In this document: one piece after another, positions 6,074-13,612 of the stretch | Position numbering within the stretch: position 1 is the first letter of the stretch | Layout: every line of letters starts with the position of its first letter | IMG/VR virus record: IMGVR_UViG_3300005588_000064 | Location: 1 to 34,376 of that record | DNA length: 34,376 bases | Origin: a virus | Direction: 5' to 3' (one strand) | Translations under genes and position numbers: made by a program | The notes under the pieces: model-generated | What the model was told of the DNA's origin: nothing | Database searches by the model: none | Seen by the model: the letters and a program-made list of their open reading frames with translations, nothing else

Positions 6074-6424
6074 ATGGAAAAAGCCAAAATTTCTATCGAA
6101 TTTACTCCCGGCATAAGCAATGCCTATCCCACAAAGCTTGATTTTTTAAGGGATTATTTGCCTGCCGTCGTTGGCAAACGTGACAATTATAATATGTCCT
6201 CGTTGGCACGGGATCTTGGCTTTTCACCTCAAAAACTCTCTCAGAAACTATCCGGTACCAACAATTCGGCCTGGTCGTCCAAAAATGAGGACAAGCTTAA
6301 AAAGGTATTATCAGCTCCAGAATACCTACCAATCATTGCATACGACATCGAATCAACCCAGCGCGAATATAACGAACTTGAATCCCTGAAAGCCCGATTA
6401 GCTGAACTGGAGGGCGAGAGCTAG
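6074..6424 (+). CDS. HTH regulator in the CII position (116 aa)
   Basis: Residues 25-75 contain an HTH-like segment (MSSLARDLGFSPQKLSQKLS followed by a basic, Lys-rich helix). The C-terminal 25 residues (ESTQREYNELESLKARLAEL) form a short coiled coil that could give oligomers. This combination, together with its place directly after the tR1-like terminator, resembles CII-type activators or replication-control proteins; sequence alone does not decide. AAAAGGTGTG lies upstream at a somewhat long distance (about 14 nt). The stop overlaps the GTG of the next gene, so the two are coupled. Confidence 0.65.
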   Translation: MEKAKISIEFTPGISNAYPTKLDFLRDYLPAVVGKRDNYNMSSLARDLGFSPQKLSQKLSGTNNSAWSSKNEDKLKKVLSAPEYLPIIAYDIESTQREYNELESLKARLAELEGES

Positions 6425-6819
6425 TGAGAAACCCAGACCGAATCATTGGTGGTGACTATCTATTTCGTTGGTACATCATCCCTAGAAATCGTTTTTTCAA
6501 TATTTATTTACATAAATTTGGTCGCTCTGATGATGATCGAGCGCTTCACGATCACCCCTGGTGCAGCGTAAGCTTTTTACTGAAGGGTGAATTCATCGAG
6601 CACAGTTTCAAAGGCATCAGATCAATTCCTTGGTTATTCCCTGTGTTCCGATCAGCAAAATTTGCGCATCGTCTAGAGCTTGTTAAGGGGCCAGTGTGGA
6701 CGATTTTTATCACCGGCCCAAACCTTCGTGAATGGGGTTTTTATTGCCCCAAAGGCTGGGTGAGTTGGAAGAAATTCACTGACTATGATGGCAATACCAT
6801 CGAAGGCGGGTGTGATTAA
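6424..6819 (+). CDS. Cupin-like phage protein
   Basis: The 131-residue protein starts with GTG overlapping the previous stop. It contains HDHPWCSVSFLLKGEFIEH around residues 43-61 and HRLELVKGPVWTIFITGP around 83-100, followed by REWGFYCPKGWVSW. The spaced His residues on short beta strands are typical of a small cupin metal site. Proteins of this kind occur in many temperate phages of Proteobacteria, but their reaction is not known to me. It sits in the replication operon between the HTH regulator and the DUF1376 protein, with overlaps on both sides. Confidence 0.65.
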   Translation: MRNPDRIIGGDYLFRWYIIPRNRFFNIYLHKFGRSDDDRALHDHPWCSVSFLLKGEFIEHSFKGIRSIPWLFPVFRSAKFAHRLELVKGPVWTIFITGPNLREWGFYCPKGWVSWKKFTDYDGNTIEGGCD

Positions 6820-7844
6820 TGCACTATTACAAACGAAATTTAGGTGATTACGCTAAGAAAGCAGGACGCTTGTCCATGTTACAGCACGGAGCGTACACGC
6901 TCCTGCTAGATGCGTGCTACGACCGTGAACGCTTCCCCACGGAAGAGGACGCGATTGAATGGACGTGGGCTAGTTCACCAGAAGAGGTACAGGCGGTTAA
7001 GTTTGTGCTGTCTCGCTTTTTTGAGCTTCAAGAGGATAAAACCTATGTGCAAACAAGGGTTTATGATGAAGTTCAAGTCTACAAGGTGGGTGAAATACAA
7101 AATCGCTTAATAGCGCTCGCACGTGAAGGTAGAAAACAGAAGCGAGATGACTTTGTAAAAGACTGCGATCAACTGCGTGCAGAAATTAAGAACGATCCGT
7201 TAAGTAAATCGCACGCTACGTGGACGGACTTGGTCGAAGCGTTGATAAAAATGCACGAACCGCCACCTAACCATAAACCATTAACCACTAACCAAGAACC
7301 AAGAACCAATATAAAACCTATACCCTCGACATCGGAAAAATCAGAATCGGATTCAAAAAAGGAAGATCCTGATGAATCACCACCTGATCAACCCAAAGAA
7401 AAAAAATCAAAATCAAAATCAAAATTTAAATTCAACGATGAGCAATATCAAATCGCCGTTGAGATGAGCTGCCCCAGCAAAGCCCGTTTTGATGAAACCC
7501 TAAAAATCAATCTCGATGAGTGGGCTGATACCGTTCGCAAGCTCATGGACACCGACGGGTATACCCGCGAGCAGATCCAGTACCTGTGGCGAACGATCCA
7601 TGACAACTCGCTGCAGTTCGACTGGCAATCGAATTGCCGGACACCGATGAAGCTACGCCTACGCAAAGACGGCTTGAGTTATTTCGAGATCATAGCCAAT
7701 CAGATCGTTACCCAGAAACGAAAACCTAAAGCTGACCCCGAAAGGGGGTTTGTTGAAAAGCACACTGACCCGTCGTGGCGTGAAGGTCTTCTTGACTCGG
7801 TCGTGCATACTCAGCAAAGCGGGGAGGAGTTATGTCACGAGTGA
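6819..7844 (+). CDS. DUF1376 (YdaU-like) replication protein
   Basis: The N terminus (MHYYKRNLGDYAKKAG, then LSMLQHGAYTLLLDACYDRE) is the DUF1376/YdaU signature, a winged-helix domain found in phage replication-initiator proteins at the place of lambda O. A long Pro/Ser/Lys-rich linker (about residues 140-200, including KEKKSKSKSKFKF) joins it to a C-terminal domain from about residue 205 to 340. Origin binding or helicase loading is inferred from the family and position. The ATG overlaps the previous stop by 1 bp. The A-rich repetitive DNA coding the linker (about 7380-7430) could be an origin-like melting region, though no iterons are obvious. Confidence 0.8.
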   Translation: MHYYKRNLGDYAKKAGRLSMLQHGAYTLLLDACYDRERFPTEEDAIEWTWASSPEEVQAVKFVLSRFFELQEDKTYVQTRVYDEVQVYKVGEIQNRLIALAREGRKQKRDDFVKDCDQLRAEIKNDPLSKSHATWTDLVEALIKMHEPPPNHKPLTTNQEPRTNIKPIPSTSEKSESDSKKEDPDESPPDQPKEKKSKSKSKFKFNDEQYQIAVEMSCPSKARFDETLKINLDEWADTVRKLMDTDGYTREQIQYLWRTIHDNSLQFDWQSNCRTPMKLRLRKDGLSYFEIIANQIVTQKRKPKADPERGFVEKHTDPSWREGLLDSVVHTQQSGEELCHE

Positions 7845-8002
7845 TGCGTGATCGGAGCTGGACACCCAAACGGCGCTATTACCGGCAAGGCAATCTCTTT
7901 GACAAACAGCTTCAAGAGCGCAACCGCCAGGCCAACAAGCAGGCCATGGCTGAAATTAAGTCCAAAGGCTTACTAAACAATCCTGAAGGGGGTGAGAAAT
8001 GA
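7832..8002 (+). CDS. Small basic hypothetical protein (56 aa)
   Basis: GGGGAGGAGTT lies directly before the ATG, an unusually strong ribosome-binding site. The ORF overlaps the end of the DUF1376 gene by 13 bp and the start of the next gene in an ATGA junction. The product is very basic (MRDRSWTPKRRYYRQGN, then QLQERNRQANKQAMAEIKSK) and could bind nucleic acid. I do not recognise the family. Confidence 0.65.
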   Translation: MSRVMRDRSWTPKRRYYRQGNLFDKQLQERNRQANKQAMAEIKSKGLLNNPEGGEK

Positions 8003-8226
8003 AAAAAAGTAATCAAGGCTCTATGGCGATGGCTCTGATGGCCATGATGGCTGGCTTGGGGAGGTCGCCTTACAGCTCAGAAATACGTAAGAAACAAAAA
8101 CAACCGCGTATACCTACAGCAGAGCAAGCAGCAAAAACACAAGCAAGGCGAGAAAAACGCCAGCGTGATTATGAATTTTGTATTGCAATGAACCCGCTGC
8201 ACAAACCGGTACCCACACGAGGTTAA
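7999..8226 (+). CDS. Small basic hypothetical protein (75 aa)
   Basis: The start overlaps the previous stop (ATGA), and GGGGGTGAG lies just upstream. After a Met/Ala-rich helix (residues 8-20, MAMALMAMMAGLG) the protein becomes strongly basic (KKQKQPRIPTAEQAAK, then ARREKRQRDYEF). The Met-rich stretch is too short for a safe membrane call. It lies in the tight early operon and is probably real, with unknown function. Confidence 0.55.
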   Translation: MKKSNQGSMAMALMAMMAGLGRSPYSSEIRKKQKQPRIPTAEQAAKTQARREKRQRDYEFCIAMNPLHKPVPTRG

Positions 8227-8230
8227 GCCG

Positions 8231-8518
8231 ATGAAAAATGCTAACAGCATCATTGCATTCCACAAGGGGCGACAAATCCGTTTCACTGAATCACGCCAGA
8301 GAATCCTTCGGGTTATGCAGGGACGTAAACGACCGCTTGATGAGTTTCAGATTGCGGACCTGATCGGTAAGCCCATCAACTGTGTGTCGGGTCGTATCAC
8401 CGAGCTCAAAGCAGATAAGTATCTGGTCGTGGTGGGTACTCGAAAAGATCCACACACTAAGTGCTTGCGCAATCTCTATCTGATGAACCTTAAGATCAAG
8501 TTCGGGGTGGCCGCATGA
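8231..8518 (+). CDS. Winged-helix DNA-binding protein (95 aa)
   Basis: Residues 18-70 (ESRQRILRVMQGRKRPLDEF, IADLIGKPINCVSGRITEL) look like a winged-helix domain whose recognition helix is CVSGRITELKA, followed by a beta wing (YLVVVGTRKDP). The protein is basic. Similar small proteins occur in phage replication operons and are likely regulators or replication accessories. Its stop overlaps the ATG of the next small gene. Confidence 0.65.
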   Translation: MKNANSIIAFHKGRQIRFTESRQRILRVMQGRKRPLDEFQIADLIGKPINCVSGRITELKADKYLVVVGTRKDPHTKCLRNLYLMNLKIKFGVAA

Positions 8519-8643
8519 AATTATTTATTTTTGGCATCTTGTTAATTATCACCAGTGCATTGATCTGGTACGCCAGCAAGTCAAAAACAAAAGCCGATTA
8601 TCCAGACTTAGAAACTTGCACTGATGAAATTGAAGAACACTAG
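8515..8643 (+). CDS. Small single-span membrane protein (42 aa)
   Basis: The product begins MKLFIFGILLIITSALIWY, one transmembrane helix or uncleaved signal anchor, followed by a Lys-rich stop-transfer segment and an acidic tail (DLETCTDEIEEH). ATG overlaps the previous TGA (ATGA junction). The size and topology resemble small early phage membrane proteins that affect the host envelope; no function can be named. Confidence 0.55.
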   Translation: MKLFIFGILLIITSALIWYASKSKTKADYPDLETCTDEIEEH

Positions 8644-8707
8644 GGGAGGCGCCACACCTCAAAAGTTGTACCCCAACAGTCGGACGGCCTGACTGTGAAG
8701 GGCGGTA

Positions 8708-8845
8708 ATGTCTTTGCCCGGTGCCCCTTTTGTAGCACGCCGGTTCAAAGGGCAAGCCAAGGCGCTTGGTAACTACAGATTGGCAAATTACCGCAAGCCG
8801 TTTAACCCACTAACCAACAAAGGTAAATACCATGAGTTACGATGA
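8708..8845 (+). CDS. Possible small basic protein (45 aa)
   Basis: Between the 42-aa membrane protein and the gene at 8832 an ATG ORF encodes a basic 45-residue peptide (FKGQAKALGNYRLANYRKPF). AAGGGCGG lies very close upstream, and the 3' end overlaps the next gene by 14 bp, as many genes here do. A competing ORF in another frame (GTG at 8695) gives a 25-residue peptide with a single CPFC knuckle. Only one, or neither, may be real. Confidence 0.3.
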   Translation: MSLPGAPFVARRFKGQAKALGNYRLANYRKPFNPLTNKGKYHELR

Positions 8846-9164
8846 ACAAACCAGTGCGACACCAGAGCGCTTTTCAGGCGGCGGTGCTTTAACGGGAAAC
8901 GCAAAGCTTGGCCCTCAGAAAAAGGCACAAACGATTATGAATCGTCTAGCAGACTTAAATGAACGGCTTGGCACCATCGTTGTCAGTGCCGAAGAAAGCA
9001 CAGATCGGCTGCTGGGCTCTGTACCGAAAGATACAGCAACAAGCATGGGGCAACCTGTAGAGCATCGCTGCCATTTTGATGAAATGCTGCTGTACTGCGA
9101 AGCAATAAACAACAAGCTTGTTGAGTTGCAAAGCATAACGAATCGGTTAGATGACGAGGTTTAA
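8832..9164 (+). CDS. Hypothetical protein (110 aa)
   Basis: AAAGGTAAATACC precedes the ATG. The product has a Gly-rich, disordered N terminus (SGGGALTGNAKLGPQ) followed by two long heptad-like helices (TIMNRLADLNERLGTIV and MLLYCEAINNKLVELQSITN), suggesting a helical-hairpin or dimerising protein. Proteins of similar make-up are common just before rusA in phages, but I cannot assign a family. Confidence 0.65.
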   Translation: MSYDEQTSATPERFSGGGALTGNAKLGPQKKAQTIMNRLADLNERLGTIVVSAEESTDRLLGSVPKDTATSMGQPVEHRCHFDEMLLYCEAINNKLVELQSITNRLDDEV

Positions 9165-9172
9165 TTCAGTCG

Positions 9173-9610
9173 ATGCAACCCATCCACTTCACCATCCAAG
9201 GCGAACCGGCTTCCAAGGCAAATTCACGGAAGCTGGTCACCTTTGGGAAAAAGCCTGCATTCATCAAAAGCGATAAGGCAAGAGCCTACGAGAAAGCAGC
9301 ACTGCTGCAAATTCCTACCGTCGCAAGACAAATGCTCAAAGGGCCTGTATCGGTAACCATGACGATCTACTACGCATCAGAGCGGCCTGATCTCGATGAG
9401 TCGGTAATCTTGGATGTGATGCAGAACCAGTACACAGGCAAAGGTAAAAACCGCAGGCTGATTCAAAAAGGTGTTTACGAGAATGACCGACAGGTGCGTG
9501 AGAAACATATCTATCATGCCATCGACAGGCAAAACCCAAGAACAGAGATCCACGTGAAACCCTTGCTCGCCCAACAACAGGATTTACTTGATGCAACTGC
9601 CAACGGCTAA
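9173..9610 (+). CDS. rusA: RusA-type Holliday junction resolvase
   Basis: The 145-residue product matches RusA: FTIQGEPASKANSRK at the N terminus, then the catalytic block RPDLDESVILDVMQNQY with paired Asp residues, and KGVYENDRQVREKHI with the third Asp. RusA cuts Holliday junctions produced by recombination, here by the RecT/YqaJ system, and prepares linear DNA for packaging. It lies at its usual place late in the rightward early operon. Length is slightly above the E. coli protein (120), with an extra C-terminal tail. Confidence 0.9.
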   Translation: MQPIHFTIQGEPASKANSRKLVTFGKKPAFIKSDKARAYEKAALLQIPTVARQMLKGPVSVTMTIYYASERPDLDESVILDVMQNQYTGKGKNRRLIQKGVYENDRQVREKHIYHAIDRQNPRTEIHVKPLLAQQQDLLDATANG

Positions 9611-9731
9611 AAAAATTCAATGCTGTGCAGAAATGGGCTGGGATTACCTTGGCGACGGACTGTTCACGAATGGTGACTTGATCGGATGGTTTACCGAAAA
9701 AGGCTTTCACAAAGAATCGGCGGAGAACTGA
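9591..9731 (+). CDS. Small hypothetical protein (46 aa)
   Basis: The ATG overlaps the end of rusA by 20 bp in a different frame. The peptide (MGWDYLGDGLFTNGDLIGWF) is rich in aromatic residues and acidic, and has adjacent cysteines near the N terminus. It continues the chain of overlapping early genes up to the Q-position gene. Unknown function. Confidence 0.5.
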   Translation: MQLPTAKKIQCCAEMGWDYLGDGLFTNGDLIGWFTEKGFHKESAEN

Positions 9732-9732
9732 G

Positions 9733-10215
9733 ATGATGGCAAAACGCAAATTTAGTCCAGGTGATAAATTTTATAGCCGGTTTTGGTTCAGCAATGGGCA
9801 GACTGCAAGAGGCACAGAAACTAAATCTAGCAAGCATACCGTTGCACCTCACTCGCGGCTTGGTCCACGTAAACTGACTGGGCCAGCGTATTATCTTAAG
9901 GTGCTAACCACGGATGGACACAGCGGCAATGCACAACAACAAGCGGCTCAAATCCTGTTAGCGCATCTAGCCCACGAACTTGGAAAGCATGTCCGTAAGT
10001 TCGAGATTGAAACCAGAAAAAAATACCGGATACCCTTGAAGAATTATTACACTTGGGCCGGTGTGATTCTGGACAGGTATCTCGGAAAAGTGGTGTCAGA
10101 TCGAAAAGCGGCAGAGCGGATCATTCTCAATCACCACAGTGAATACCAACGTCATTACAAGCGGCATGAAGCTATGATCGAGCAATTACTGCGCTCGTTG
10201 GCCGAAAGCAGTTAG
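9733..10215 (+). CDS. Hypothetical basic protein in the late-regulator (Q) position (160 aa)
   Basis: This is the last gene of the early operon and lies directly upstream of a promoter-terminator pair (10223-10306) and the lysis genes, where lambdoid phages carry antiterminator Q. The product is basic, with His/Arg/Lys-rich helices in the C-terminal half (LGKHVRKFEIETRKKYRIP, then NHHSEYQRHYKRHEAMIEQL). I do not recognise a Q family in it, so the antiterminator role is inferred from location only. Two ATG codons in tandem (9733, 9736) are both possible starts. A GGAGAACTGAG site lies upstream. Confidence 0.65.
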   Translation: MMAKRKFSPGDKFYSRFWFSNGQTARGTETKSSKHTVAPHSRLGPRKLTGPAYYLKVLTTDGHSGNAQQQAAQILLAHLAHELGKHVRKFEIETRKKYRIPLKNYYTWAGVILDRYLGKVVSDRKAAERIILNHHSEYQRHYKRHEAMIEQLLRSLAESS

Positions 10216-10222
10216 TTTTTTC

Positions 10223-10249
10223 TTGCGTTTTGCGCCAAATCGGTATACT
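10223..10249 (+). promoter_or_regulatory. Candidate late promoter (pR'-like)
   Basis: TATACT (10244-10249) is a near-perfect -10. TTGCGT (10223-10228) is a weaker -35 at a short 15-bp spacing. Transcription would start near 10256, some 45-50 nt before an intrinsic terminator, resembling the lambda pR'/tR' arrangement in which Q acts. Confidence 0.55.
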
Positions 10250-10281
10250 TTTTTCCCATACTTCAGAAATTTATCTCTAAG

Positions 10282-10306
10282 ACCCGGCCAACCAGCCGGG
10301 TTTTTT
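10282..10306 (+). terminator. Intrinsic terminator before the lysis and late genes (tR'-like)
   Basis: ACCCGGC (10282-10288) pairs with GCCGGGT (10295-10301) around a 6-nt loop, and the T run reaches 10306. It separates the early operon from all late genes, which share one direction to about 29 kb. Late transcription must pass it. Confidence 0.9.
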
Positions 10307-10359
10307 ATTGCCTAAACAAAATCAAACCCAACTTTCTCCAATAATTTTAAGGACTTAGT

Positions 10360-10779
10360 ATGTCGCCACAACAAGGAATTGACCGCCGCCGCGACAGTGT
10401 CGTTAAAAATATTGTTTTGCCGGTTGTTGTGGCGGTTATTACGGCTGTCATTGTCGGTATGGGCTCTGCCACTCTGGCGATAAAGATCGGCTCTGAAGTT
10501 CTGATAACTCGAGTTAATTACATGGAACGGGATATAGTCGAAGTCAGAGAGCTGGTTAACTCGCTAGGCAAGGTGTCCATCTCTCTGGCCGAAAACACTG
10601 AATGGCAGCGCGGTACTGACAAGGTGATCGATGGGATTTTGATTAATCAGCGTGGGCTGCAAGAAATGACCAAAGACCGTTACCCGAGAGCAGAGGCCAA
10701 AAAGGATTTAAATATTGTGTATGGGAGAATAGATAAGCTCGAGGAGGTTGTTGATCGAATCAGGAGCGGATCGAAATGA
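10360..10779 (+). CDS. Single-span membrane protein with coiled-coil tail; lysis-cassette candidate
   Basis: A basic N terminus (DRRRDSVVKN) is followed by one strong transmembrane segment (about residues 17-44, IVLPVVVAVITAVIVGMGSA) and a long helical region, with a clear coiled coil at the end (LNIVYGRIDKLEEVVDRIR). It overlaps the lysozyme gene by 4 bp (ATGA). A holin or an inner-membrane spanin would be expected at this place, and the topology (N-in, coiled coil outside) is closer to a spanin or an anchor than to a classical holin. The family is not recognised. Confidence 0.65.
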   Translation: MSPQQGIDRRRDSVVKNIVLPVVVAVITAVIVGMGSATLAIKIGSEVLITRVNYMERDIVEVRELVNSLGKVSISLAENTEWQRGTDKVIDGILINQRGLQEMTKDRYPRAEAKKDLNIVYGRIDKLEEVVDRIRSGSK

Positions 10780-11237
10780 TCAACGGCCAGCATTTACGCG
10801 AATACATTATCAGGCCAACACTGGAGCAGATCGGCTTATGGTCTGAGTCGGCTGAAAATCTGTTGATGGGAACCGCAGCGCAAGAAAGTAAGCAAGGGTT
10901 TTACCTTCGCCAACTCAAAGGCGGCCCAGCTGTGGGCATCTTCCAGATGGAACCCGCAACACACGACGATATTTGGGAGCACTTTCTCGAGTACCAGCCG
11001 AGGCTATCAGAAAAGATTCAAACCTTGACGCCATTTGTGGAAGCAGAGCAGATGGTAGGCAATCTAAATTATGCCGCCGCTATGGCGCGTATGCAGTACT
11101 ACCGAAGACCAGAGCCTCTGCCTATGGCAAATGACGTGGCAGCTTTAGCTCATTACTGGAAGCAGCATTACAACACGCGTCTAGGAAAAGGCACCGAAAA
11201 AGAATTCGAGCACAGCTATCTTTTGAGCATCCATTAA
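10776..11237 (+). CDS. Lysozyme/SLT-like endolysin
   Basis: The segment GTAAQESKQGFYLRQLKGGP followed by AVGIFQMEPATHDDIW (residues 32-67) matches the lysozyme-like fold seen in many phage endolysins. The Glu of AAQES is the likely catalytic residue, and GIFQ is the substrate-cleft motif shared with SLT transglycosylases. The enzyme should cleave peptidoglycan glycan strands. There is no signal peptide, so it needs a holin. Length (153) is typical. It overlaps the membrane protein upstream and is followed at once by an amidase remnant. Confidence 0.75.
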   Translation: MINGQHLREYIIRPTLEQIGLWSESAENLLMGTAAQESKQGFYLRQLKGGPAVGIFQMEPATHDDIWEHFLEYQPRLSEKIQTLTPFVEAEQMVGNLNYAAAMARMQYYRRPEPLPMANDVAALAHYWKQHYNTRLGKGTEKEFEHSYLLSIH

Positions 11238-11379
11238 ATCGCGTGCTGAAATAGATTTCATTGTAAAAGAATGGCCGTCAATCGAGGTTTGTGGTCATTA
11301 CGATCTTGACAGCAAAAAGACCTGTCCGAATTTCAACGTTAAGCATTGGTATGAAACCGGTGTAGTTCAACCTATCTAA
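11227..11379 (+). pseudogene. Remnant of a T7-lysozyme-type amidase (C-terminal 50 codons)
   Basis: The open frame encodes EVCGHYDLDSKKTCPNFNV and then KHWYETGVV, which matches the C-terminal end of T7-type N-acetylmuramoyl-L-alanine amidases. The zinc ligands His and Cys (GHYD and TCP) are present. The N-terminal two thirds, with the first zinc His, are missing, and no ATG, GTG or TTG opens the frame. It begins right at the end of the SLT-like gene in another frame. I read it as debris of an older endolysin replaced by the present one. A frameshift extension of the upstream gene is a less likely alternative. Confidence 0.7.
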
Positions 11380-11393
11380 CAGAAGCCATCATT

Positions 11394-11630
11394 ATGAATC
11401 AGATCCTTAAGGCGCTGGTATTGCCAGTGCTAGAGGTTGTTGCGCGTGACAATTTAAAAGATGTTGCGACCGGCAAAAACCTTGTTAACAAATCAACTGC
11501 TGAGTCATTAATGATGATTTCAGTTCTTGCACAAAACACCCCTGAATTCACACCAACAAATGCGCCCGTTTTGATTTTATATGCAGCGGCGTTGATTTGG
11601 TCGGGCGTTAAGTTCATGAGGAATCAATAG
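11394..11630 (+). CDS. Small membrane protein, possible holin (78 aa)
   Basis: The C terminus (APVLILYAAALIWSGVKFM) is a clear transmembrane helix ending in basic residues. The N-terminal segment (MNQILKALVLPVLEVVA) is amphipathic and could insert as well. One or two spans, small size and position after the endolysin fit a holin, but no family is recognisable. Its stop overlaps the GTG of the next gene. Confidence 0.6.
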   Translation: MNQILKALVLPVLEVVARDNLKDVATGKNLVNKSTAESLMMISVLAQNTPEFTPTNAPVLILYAAALIWSGVKFMRNQ

Positions 11631-13249
11631 TGGCTAAGGTTTATGTTGCAACAGATGGTGATGATTCACGGTCATATGCTCAGGCTCAGGTTGAATCTAC
11701 TCCTTGGTTAACACCTGCTGAGGCCACCAGCTCTGCTACAGCAGCGGACACCGTTGAATTGGCTGATGGTACTTATAACGCTGATGCTTCAGGCAGTTAT
11801 GGTTCAGACGCGTACCACAAGTTAGTCAAAGGACTGATCTTTAAGGCTAAAAACCGCAGGCAGGCTATTTTAACAGGCGACTCTGCAAGCTATGCAGTCC
11901 GCTTATCTTCTACTTTGCCGGCCTCTGCTCTTGTCGAGTTGAATGGCGTTGTTGTGGATGGAGCCTCAAGCAATAGCGGATCAGGATCAGCTACCGCGTT
12001 GGATGTTGGTGTTGATGCTAGTGATGCATGGGACTTCCGCTCGGTGGATTCTCATTATATCTGTGGCAACAACTATGCGATAACAATCAATCAGCGTCAT
12101 GGCATACAGCTAATGACTGGTGATTACATTACGGGTAGTCCGGCAATCGCTGCGCTTTCCTTATCCAGTTCAGTTGCAGCTGTTGCGGATCAAATTATAA
12201 AGATCAATAGCTTGGAGATGGATGTCACGGCGAGTGACACATCTTTCACGGGCGTGTTAACCAATCGAAGTGATGATGGCAAAACCTATGCGTTAACCTT
12301 TCAGATGGATTCGCCAAAAATCACAATGCGTGATGGCGGGTTCGATGCCGATATGGTCGCCATTGATAACAAAGCTGAAAATGGTGTTATCACAAATCCC
12401 AATATTACAATTATCGAATCTGCCAGTAATACCAAAACCCATTTCGGTATCTTAAATCGGGGAATGAGCGGAACCACGGTCTCGGTAGATCCTTGGGTTA
12501 TTGGTGGCTTAATTGTCGGTGATGTTAGGAAAAGCTACTTATTGGCGCATGGTCAATCAACTACCGCCTCAAATATTAGTGGTGGCGGTCTTTCTGGCAC
12601 CACTGTAATTGGTAAGAAATACGACGGAACCGGCAGTGATACACCGCATAACATCCTTTTTGGTATGGGTACGGACGCAAAAGGGTATGGCCTTAAATCA
12701 CTTTATGGTTATGTAGGCATTCTATTTTCATTAACGACTGCTCATTACTCTAGCGGTCACTTAGTTGTCGATGCAAACGGCCCTCACTACTACGGAAAAG
12801 GGGCTACCGGGACTATTGATAAAAGCATCGCGGTACACACTGGTGAGGTTGAGCAGACCGGCCACTCAATGTTTGCGGCCAATGCGCAAGGAGCCACGGA
12901 TACCCCTGCGCTTACTTACAAAGACTGTGTCGCTATTGTTGCTGATATTTCTAACTTCAACGCCGTTGCGTCTAACTATGATGCCAATCAAGGTGTGACC
13001 TATGAGGGTGGGTTGGTATTTGTTGATGAGTCTGTTGATTTATCGACTACTGATTTGTTTGCCTACAACCAAGCAGGTGGCGCAGCGAACAACACGATAG
13101 CCGATTTCAACACGAACATGAGTACAGATTGGGAAGCCGTGAAACTTCCTACATCGGCAATCAGAAAGCTGGCTGCGGCACAGAAGGCAGTGGCCTTAGC
13201 TGCAACAATGTCTAGTAGCACAGGAATTGCAAAATCAATTATGAATTAG
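11630..13249 (+). CDS. Parallel beta-helix protein, probable virion or surface adhesin (539 aa)
   Basis: The start MAKVYVATDGDDSRSYAQA, followed by WLTPAEATSSATAADTVELA, is typical of right-handed parallel beta-helix (pectin-lyase-like) proteins. The body is rich in Ser/Thr/Gly/Asp/Ala with repeated short strands and few charged clusters, and Cys is rare. GTG at 11630 overlaps the previous stop. A tailspike, depolymerase or capsid decoration role is plausible. Its place between the lysis genes and the terminase, far from the tail-fibre gene, is unusual for the tailspike of a P22-like phage. A 17-bp perfect hairpin follows the gene. Confidence 0.65.
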   Translation: MAKVYVATDGDDSRSYAQAQVESTPWLTPAEATSSATAADTVELADGTYNADASGSYGSDAYHKLVKGLIFKAKNRRQAILTGDSASYAVRLSSTLPASALVELNGVVVDGASSNSGSGSATALDVGVDASDAWDFRSVDSHYICGNNYAITINQRHGIQLMTGDYITGSPAIAALSLSSSVAAVADQIIKINSLEMDVTASDTSFTGVLTNRSDDGKTYALTFQMDSPKITMRDGGFDADMVAIDNKAENGVITNPNITIIESASNTKTHFGILNRGMSGTTVSVDPWVIGGLIVGDVRKSYLLAHGQSTTASNISGGGLSGTTVIGKKYDGTGSDTPHNILFGMGTDAKGYGLKSLYGYVGILFSLTTAHYSSGHLVVDANGPHYYGKGATGTIDKSIAVHTGEVEQTGHSMFAANAQGATDTPALTYKDCVAIVADISNFNAVASNYDANQGVTYEGGLVFVDESVDLSTTDLFAYNQAGGAANNTIADFNTNMSTDWEAVKLPTSAIRKLAAAQKAVALAATMSSSTGIAKSIMN

Positions 13250-13282
13250 GATCTGGTAGCAAAATTTTTGTAGCTGCCTCCG

Positions 13283-13299
13283 CAGACGTATGTCGTCTG
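13283..13299 (+). other. Perfect 6-bp hairpin between late genes
   Basis: CAGACG TATGT CGTCTG lies in the 78-bp gap between the beta-helix gene and the 94-aa gene. It lacks a T run, so it is not a standard terminator. It may protect an mRNA end, act as a processing site, or be a protein-binding palindrome. Confidence 0.4.
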
Positions 13300-13327
13300 A
13301 TTTATCAAGAGAAAAGAGAATTTTGTC

Positions 13328-13612
13328 ATGCCAAAACTTAATGCAGCGGGTAAATCTTTAAAATATCAAGTTCAAGGTGAGGGAGTAACCATCAAGGCTA
13401 AAGATGTGACGGGGACTATCACTATAGAGATGTTTGATGCAGGTGTTTCCATGGGTAATGCTCTTGATGAAAATAACCTAGAGATAAGTTTCACAACCGA
13501 CTTCCACCGACTTTTCGATTTTAGGGCTGGTGATGAATTCCAAATCTCACAAAGTGGTGGGACACCGACTGGAACCACAATCAAGGTCGGCGGTGCTAAG
13601 GCAGCATACTGA
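13328..13612 (+). CDS. Hypothetical beta-rich protein (94 aa), possible virion component
   Basis: The protein alternates strands (YQVQGEGVTIKA, TGTITIEMF, LEISFTTDFHRLF, DEFQISQSGG) and looks like a small beta sandwich, comparable in character to phage decoration proteins, although no family is recognised. It sits immediately before the small terminase: its TGA stop overlaps that gene's ATG by one base. It is therefore part of the late operon. Confidence 0.6.
   Translation: MPKLNAAGKSLKYQVQGEGVTIKAKDVTGTITIEMFDAGVSMGNALDENNLEISFTTDFHRLFDFRAGDEFQISQSGGTPTGTTIKVGGAKAAY

Noticed and set aside
8695-8772. GTG ORF with a CPFC motif as a Com-like zinc protein
   Set aside because: Only one CxxC pair and 25 residues; an overlapping ORF in another frame is equally likely.
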